Assembly: GCA_028279625.1 (NCBI GenBank)
Contig: JANQNM010000100.1
Span: forward strand, 1-41,919
Source: Candidatus Nitrosopumilus sp.
GTDB taxonomy: Archaea > Thermoproteota > Nitrososphaeria > Nitrososphaerales > Nitrosopumilaceae
DNA length: 41,919 bases
Direction of reading: 5' to 3'
The notes below the pieces were generated by a model. It saw only the letters and a program-made list of their open reading frames with translations. It was not told the origin of the DNA and made no database searches. Position 1 is the first letter of the stretch, and the number at the start of each line of letters is the position of its first letter. Positions 41,421 through 41,919 of the stretch are shown in pieces. The translations under genes were made by a program, and so were the position numbers.

Positions 41421-41919
41421 ATGACAAAACTACAGTCAAAACAAAACAAATTGACATCAAGAAGAGCAGTTGCCCCAGTAATTGCAACACTCCTCTTAGT
41501 AGCAATCGCAGTCGTTGGTGGAAGTATTGTCTTTGTGTTCTCACAAGGATTCTTTAGTTCTGCTCAAATCAGTGGTGCCCCAACAATTGAGTCACTACAA
41601 TTTACAGGCTATGATGCAACTGACGGTGCAGTCTTAGAAATCCATGATGGCGTAGACAGTGGTGTAGCACAAGGTGGTGCAACAAATGACGGTCTATTGT
41701 CTGGTGAAAGAATTGCAGTATACATACAAAACAATAGTGTACAAAAAGTCACTCTAAGTGAAGTTCGCTTTGCTGGAACTGAATACACCTTTGTTTCAGG
41801 CCCTGCATCTCCAGGTAACCAAATCGATGCCTTTGGCAGTGGTACTGGCTTGCTAGATTCTTCAACTGCAGGATACATGATTGCAACCAATTCTAACACC
41901 GCAGCAGCAGCCGATGTTT
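41421..41919 (+). CDS. Pilin/archaellin-like protein (cut by right edge)
   Basis: The first 166 residues of a pilin-like protein. The signal reads TSRRAVAPVIATLLLVAIAV (about 13-32), with cleavage after Ala; the VAPVIATLLLVAIAV helix matches the archaeal type IV pilin N-terminal family. An extracellular domain rich in Gly, Ser, Asp and Thr follows, with no cysteine seen. Codons here are richer in C- and A-ending forms (GTC, CTC, GCA) than in the neighbouring pilin-like genes, which fits high expression. It has its own promoter region of 132 bases. Probably the major filament subunit. The stop lies beyond the window. Confidence 0.85.
   Translation, partial: MTKLQSKQNKLTSRRAVAPVIATLLLVAIAVVGGSIVFVFSQGFFSSAQISGAPTIESLQFTGYDATDGAVLEIHDGVDSGVAQGGATNDGLLSGERIAVYIQNNSVQKVTLSEVRFAGTEYTFVSGPASPGNQIDAFGSGTGLLDSSTAGYMIATNSNTAAAADV

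Overview
This window looks like the chromosome of a marine ammonia-oxidising archaeon of the Nitrososphaerota (Thaumarchaeota), close to Nitrosopumilus. The reasons are: very AT-rich DNA; short leaders with many TTG/GTG starts; split methylmalonyl-CoA mutase with its GTPase chaperone and epimerase (the 3-hydroxypropionate/4-hydroxybutyrate carbon-fixation set); an archaeal family-B polymerase; a Hef-type helicase; a tiny parvulin; and many small winged-helix, TrmB and single-receiver regulators. This is inference from gene content; no marker rRNA lies in the window and I recognised no tRNA or CRISPR array.

Layout. 1-9.3 kb: end of ilvC, the two mutase subunits (small subunit leftward at 0.8 kb, large subunit at 6.5 kb), MeaB-like GTPase, epimerase, an M1 aminopeptidase and an XRE-CBS regulator. 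9.3-20 kb: a structured intergenic stretch, a DUF1059-like protein, pyruvate phosphate dikinase, triosephosphate isomerase, a SemiSWEET-like protein, DNA polymerase B preceded by two coupled micro-ORFs, a Hef-like helicase, a parvulin and several small proteins. 20-32 kb: a regulatory island. A set of winged-helix regulator, multi-span membrane protein and DMT-type transporter occurs twice (21.0-24.2 kb and 27.8-31.0 kb), together with a third regulator copy, two TrmB-like regulators, two stand-alone receivers and a ribbon-helix-helix protein. 32-41.9 kb: a type IV pilus-like locus. A leftward operon encodes the motor ATPase and two half-size TadB/TadC-like membrane proteins. Rightward genes encode a secreted Asp/His-rich protein, a zinc-ribbon protein and four class III-signal pilin-like proteins, the last one cut by the window edge.

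The strongest candidate for something undescribed is a regulon tied together by a palindrome of the form TGTTCA-N2-TGAACA. Good copies sit before a single-receiver CheY-like gene (24.26 kb), in the divergent promoter of the pilus ATPase and Asp/His-rich protein (35.8-35.9 kb), before the zinc-ribbon/pilin operon (36.9 kb), and, as a perfect 10-bp-arm dyad, at 32.26 kb facing a stretch with no long gene upstream of a TrmB regulator. A second, different dyad (CTATTTCCA-N4-TGGAAATAG) covers the start codon of one TrmB gene and recurs at the start of a 33-codon leader ORF before the other. One pilin appears to start with CTG, overlapping the previous stop as CTGA. Two further motifs (TTAGGC-N-CA and CCAAATTTGG) recur between genes.
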